Origin: Cladopsammia gracilis
Lineage: Eukaryota > Cnidaria > Anthozoa > Scleractinia > Dendrophylliidae
Assembly: GCA_022457155.1 (NCBI GenBank)
Contig: JAJGOT010000292.1
Coordinates: forward strand, 342,501-406,500
Reading direction: 5' to 3'
DNA length: 64,000 nucleotides
In this document: positions 51,601 to 57,600 of the stretch, piece after piece
Position numbering within the stretch: position 1 is the first letter of the stretch
How the letters are laid out: every line of letters starts with the position of its first letter
Notes under the pieces: model-generated
Database searches by the model: none
Seen by the model: the letters and a program-made list of their open reading frames with translations, nothing else
What the model was told of the DNA's origin: nothing
Made by a program: the position numbers and the translations under genes

Positions 51601-54600
51601 CATCATTCGCTCCAAAAGGAGATAGAACGGTATTCTGATTAATACGTTAACGATCAATTACATTAAGCTAAACATTTTACTGTCTTTCTTTCGCCTTTCT
51701 TTCATAGTTCAGGCCATAAGTTCAGGCAAAAACATCTCTGGTCATAACTAGAATACGATTTGACTTCATAAAATGCCAACATGGCGTCCGCATCATATTG
51801 AGGTGCCAGAAAGTATTGTAATTGGAATGCCAGAACTCTTTTTTGTTAGATTTTCTTTCTAGTTACATGAAGATTACATTTTCCATACTCTTCTTTGCTG
51901 ATAAAACGAAAAATTTTATGTGAACAAAAGGTGAACGACTGGATGCTTTCTTCTGATATTATAACTCTTGCTGGCTCTTCTGTAACTGACTTGCGTACAA
52001 TATTTTCATTTTTAGTAAATGACTGTTCTGTGACTCGGTGAGCTGCTTCTTTTATTTATTTATTTATTTTTGCTGCAAAGCAAGGAAAGTACGAGTAGAT
52101 TTGCCATTTCCTTAGAATACTTCAACTGTAAACAACTGAATTTTTGCGTCTTTAACTCCTCTTGGCATTTTCTTCCTTACAGCTTCGATCGCTCGTCCTC
52201 TTTTAGTTGATTTCTCTCTTTGCAAAAACTTGCTTTCAAGAAAGAACTTTTGATTTTCGCTGAATCTACTTTCATCTGGTTTTGACTTTAATGGCCACCC
52301 GACCATCAAAACAAATAAGGGCTAGCGTGCACGCCGCTCAATGCTGCAGCTGTTGCGTTCCGTTTGTCTTTCTAACTTGCATATTCTAGCTTATTCTTGC
52401 CACGACTAACTTTGCGTCACTAACGTAAGTGCCGTAGTTACAGTGTTTCTGAAGTGCATAGTCTCCTGTTTGACAAAATAAATTTGTACACATTTTCTAG
52501 GGGAAGGAGAGTATATAAAATTATTTGCAGTATTAAAATTAGTTGCGCTTTCACAAGGAGATAAGAACCGTAAATCTTCTGTTAAACTCCCCGGGGGGAG
52601 GGGGGGGGGGTTTATTTCATGAGGGTTTGAGGGGGCTTAATACTTATTACACTAAGAGAGAGATGGGGGGGGGGGGGGGGTGTATCGAAACGCAAGCAGT
52701 TCACCACTCTTTTTTTACCACTAAACTTGTATGATACGGATGTCACTCCGCATATCTCAATGTCGGACAGTCATTGCTCTCGTTTAAAAGAGGAAGAAGA
52801 GTACAGTCTAGTCTGTTTCTTTCCAGTTTTTTGCTATACCAAATCGCAACCATCAGAGCGTTTCTCATACATGAATTTGTGCTCAGATTGGTACGGTAAA
52901 AAAAATGTATCGGTACCGATAAGATAAAGGGGAGACCCATAAAACAGACGAACTTGATGGGAACTTTTGAACCTCTGAAAAAGTATACTTTGGTCATGCA
53001 GTAAAGATGAGAAATATCGTATTTGTAGGTGGTTTTCGCATTTTCTGATTAATGCAAAGCTCAATAGAATACAGTCTGCGGCTATTATTTCGTTTTCCGA
53101 CATCATTTGATGATCACTTTTTCGACTGAAATTTTGTTTCTTACATTGAAAAACAGCTGTCAAAGGACAAAGAACGCTCGCCATACGGCAAACTTGTCTT
53201 CAAACTGTTTAATATATTTCTTGCCGGTAGTTGCTCCTTGAGCTGATTCTCTCCTAATACTTAAGATAGTTTTATGCATCTCCGTATGGTTTTCAGCAGA
53301 CACGAAATTCCTCGAATTTTAATTGCGTCGACTTGTAAGATATGCGGCCGAAAATACTGGCCATTCCCTTACAGTCGATTTCACTGTAGTGTGTAGACCC
53401 GGGTTTTTCAGACATGATTCACCGGCTATGATTCGCTCGTCATGAATCGCTTACCATGATCAGATAGCTCTGAATTCACCCATAAACGGAGTTCACAGAG
53501 TAGAAACTGACTTCCTGAAATAGTCCATCACATGGATACCGCCAAAAATAAAACAATAAGCAATACTCATGCCTAATGTTTGGTATTTTATTTTGTTTAC
53601 GTGTCTACGTATCAGAAAACAAAAGAATGGGAATATGTACCCTTAGGCTGCTCAACGTTTTGTACTCAAACATTGCTAACAACAGAATAGAATCGACAAT
53701 TAGTGACAGTGTAATAGGATCATGACGCCGTGTTAAGCACTTTACGAAGGAACATTGCATTTTAGACTCTACCCGCTGACCAGCAGGGCTTTGCCTGAAC
53801 TGGTGACCTTCCGGGTACTACAAAAGCTGTTGTTATTTGCACTGTGATGGGTTAATGGACCTCTACTAAAAAACAAACAGCATGATCGGCCACAAAAGAT
53901 GATTTCGACATCCGAATTTTGTGCAGAAAATGTATGCTGTGCCGAAAGGACGGACACGTTCTTCGCAAGATGAGAACTGCAGAAAACAGTAAAGTAAGCT
54001 TAATTTGGATTGAGATTGTTAAAAAAAAATAGCGGCTATTAGCAGCAAATTTGACCAGACATTGATAGAGTACATGCTCTTCTTTAAGCCTGAAGGCCGA
54101 TTGAGTTTTCTTAAAGGATTTCTGTCGAATAAACGCAATGATAATTTCACCAAAGTTTACAACGAACGATTTTTGAAGGTTTTTCCTCAGTGAACCAAAG
54201 TCCAAAATTATCCCGCCCCGCAGAGATTTTTATAGATTTAGTAACTAGAGTATGTATTTAAACTAGCCACGTTGTTTGAGTTCTAGAATCAGCGTACTTT
54301 TGGAAAAAGGTATTGCTAGTTTTACTTGTCAACTAAAATGGCTGAAACACCATCAAGTTGTTTGACCGTTAAGTTCATGGACAGTTGATGTAACAAAATG
54401 CCACATGCATAAATGTAAACTAGAGTAAAGGTTTTACATCTGGTGAAAGTCTTGATTTGTACAGTTTTAATGGGCTGGGCATTTTGCACTTTTTAAGGAA
54501 GTTTCTGAGGTCAAAATTGGGTTTAGTGGCACCAACAAACATCCACTGTTACCATGGCAACAAAGAAGAAACGAGCTTAACAAACGTCATTTTTGAACAT

Positions 54601-57600
54601 CTACCCTGAAGACCTATCTGCATGCAAAATATGAAGGGGGGGTCAAAAATTTTCAAATTTCCCACTTTTCTCGATTCTTACAGAGAACTGCTCTTAACTA
54701 TCTAGCTAATTCACAGGCATGCCACTGAAATATGAAAACAAATATCGCAAATTGAACATAAATCCCAACTGGCAGAAGGTAGACCAGTTGGTAGGCTCGA
54801 TTACTAGCCGTTTTGTTTGCCCGCGTTCCTTCGCGCACACCAGGGCTGGATCACTGGTCTGCTCTTTTGTATTTTTCGACCAATCAGAAATTCGGGCAGG
54901 CAGATCTTTGATTGGTCAATTCATTCAGCAACAAAGATGGCGGCAATCTCCATTGATTGATTTATTTCGAACCTGCTTGAGAATTCCGTTTCTGAGCTGT
55001 TCAAGATTAGCAAATTTGGCAAATACATCAATAAGCAATAGTTAACTTGTTCAATGGAAAAGATGTGTTAACACCGCCAACGCGACCAGGAAAGTCCATA
55101 TTTTCTGGTGTTGTTATCCGACTGTTTTATATCCTTGTTTGTAAAGCAACTGCTTTCTCCATTTGTGATTTGGCTATTTCTCTTCTCACTACCTTAATGC
55201 AAGATCAGGCCGCATCCTCTACATCAGTGGGAAATGGAGCAGCATTTATCGGTGACAAATGAAGTGAAGATGACGTAAATAAAAAGTATAGAACTGTTTC
55301 CATCAAGTGAGTCCGTTTTGTACATGTCGTGGATTGACGAGTGGCGAATTTAATAATAATAATTTAATTTAGGTCGTGATTTATACTAGGCTCTATGACT
55401 TGTTATTGATGAACTTCACTGAATTTAACGTGGTTACATTAGACTACGAGTAGTCCCTCCTTTTTCCTCAGGTATAGTAGAGCGAGCGAAATGCGAGCGC
55501 GCGTGAAAATCACCCCACGCGAGAAAGGCGAGACGCGCGGCGGGGAGAGAGAAAAAGGAGAGACTACAGACGCGCGTCTCGCCTTTCTCGCGTGGAGTAA
55601 TTTTCACGCGCGCTCGCGTTTCGCTCGCTCAACTATCCCTGAGGAAAAAGGAAGGACTACTCGTAGTCTATGGTTACATTGAAAATTATTTTTTTCTTAT
55701 TTTCTGATTATGTTTTCTTTGGCTATAATAATTATAGTGAGTGTTTCAGATGTGAACATTATGTAGATTTCATCAAAGGCAGGTCAGGTAGCCTGTCACA
55801 GTGTTGGACACTTTCCTTGATACTTGCCACTGCTTTCCTGATATAAATATATGGAGCAATATTATTAAGACTATTTTGGGTTCCAAATTTTTATCAGGAA
55901 CTCCCTTTTGTGTTTCTAATTTCATAACCACTTTAAATTAATTTTACAGCACTGGAAAGTAACATAAGAATTTGCCAATTTGCTGAAACAGGTTTTTGTC
56001 ACCAGTTAGTTTTCAAGTATAGTAGATTTTTATAATGAATATTTTAAAATACAAGAGCTGCTCAATTTTTTACTAAACAGACCAGTGCTGACCTCAGGTT
56101 TTTGGTTGGTTTATTTTTTTTGGAGGCATTTAACCAAAAAAGGAGAGCAAACTGTCTGAAAATAATTATTCTCTGCCAATAAAATATTAATAAAACAAGT
56201 TCTCATTTTAAAAGTGTTCTTGTGACACTCACAACAACAGCTACAAAATTTACCAACGACAAAATTTGTAAGACTCATGCAGAGAGGTGAATAAACATGA
56301 TGTCTCACATTAATATTATTAGAACAGCAGATTGAAAGAGCAGTATACTACATATCCCATCTAGACGTTAATTGGGCCCAGGGTGCCAACCAGACATTAG
56401 GTTTATTCCGCTATTAATAATGAATATGATAACTGGTAGCAATGGTACTGTCAGTGATGGGTTAATTATTCACTGTTGGACTATACAAGTTGTCTCTTGA
56501 GTGATGGCTGTTCTGTGTAGCAGTTGCAAGAGATAATAAAATGGAAGGTGCCAATTTTGAGAGATAAGATGACTGCATCTTCGGTGTGCAGATACTCCAA
56601 TACATGCATACATACATAACTTCATTTCAACTCTATAACTCGAGTTGAAATAAAGTTGTGTATGTTAATGTATAGGAGTACCTGCACTCCCACAATGCAC
56701 GAATTCTTGCACCCCATTTTGTAACTCTTGAACTTGCTATGCCGGATAGCAAAGGGTGCGACAGAATACCTGGTTCCCAGTTGTGAAATTACAGAAAATA
56801 GAATAGCGCTTTCTTAAAGTCTCTGGTTCTCACCAGAGATTTTGCAAAATGATATAGTTTTGAGTGAAACAGTAGCACATGGCATGGGCATCAGTAATAT
56901 GTTCTCACAAAAACACAATGTTAAGGACATCCATGTTATCTCATTTTTGAGTTTGTGAGGCAGAAAACCTGGTAGTTCTATGGCAGTTATACAGTGTGTG
57001 TCAGTCAGTGGTCTGTCTGAGTATGGGGTCTTTGACTCTTACGGACTATCCTTATGGCATTTTTCTTCTGTCTTTTATTGTATTTTTGTAAGTTGCCATT
57101 AAACTGAAATAAATTATAAATAACTGTTTAAAGGAAAGATAATTATTCTCTTACATGTAAGTCATCATTTCCTGCAACAGTAATTTCTGCAATAGAGGGG
57201 ATATCACCTACTGCATTTATTTATTCATTTATTTATTTTAAATGTTTTATTAGTATCTTGAAAAATGTTTACAAATACAAAGTACATATCACAGTAGAGC
57301 TAAGTTACATTATAATAAATTCATTAATTTAATCAAATTATTGATTCTACGTACACAGTTACTTAAAATAGCTTAATTTATTACATTTATTTATTGTGTA
57401 CAGGTATACTCCATGGTTGTCTTGGGAATTATAGATCCAAATATAAATACAAAATCAAAAGTAGCAACCGTAGTCTTCGCAGGAAGCAAACAAAACAACA
57501 CATGTTGATGACATTTTCAAACTGTTTGAACACCAATTCAGACAGTCGGTTGCTTAATTCACTTCGACTCCTCAGCCTAACCAGTTGGCTGAGGAATTGA

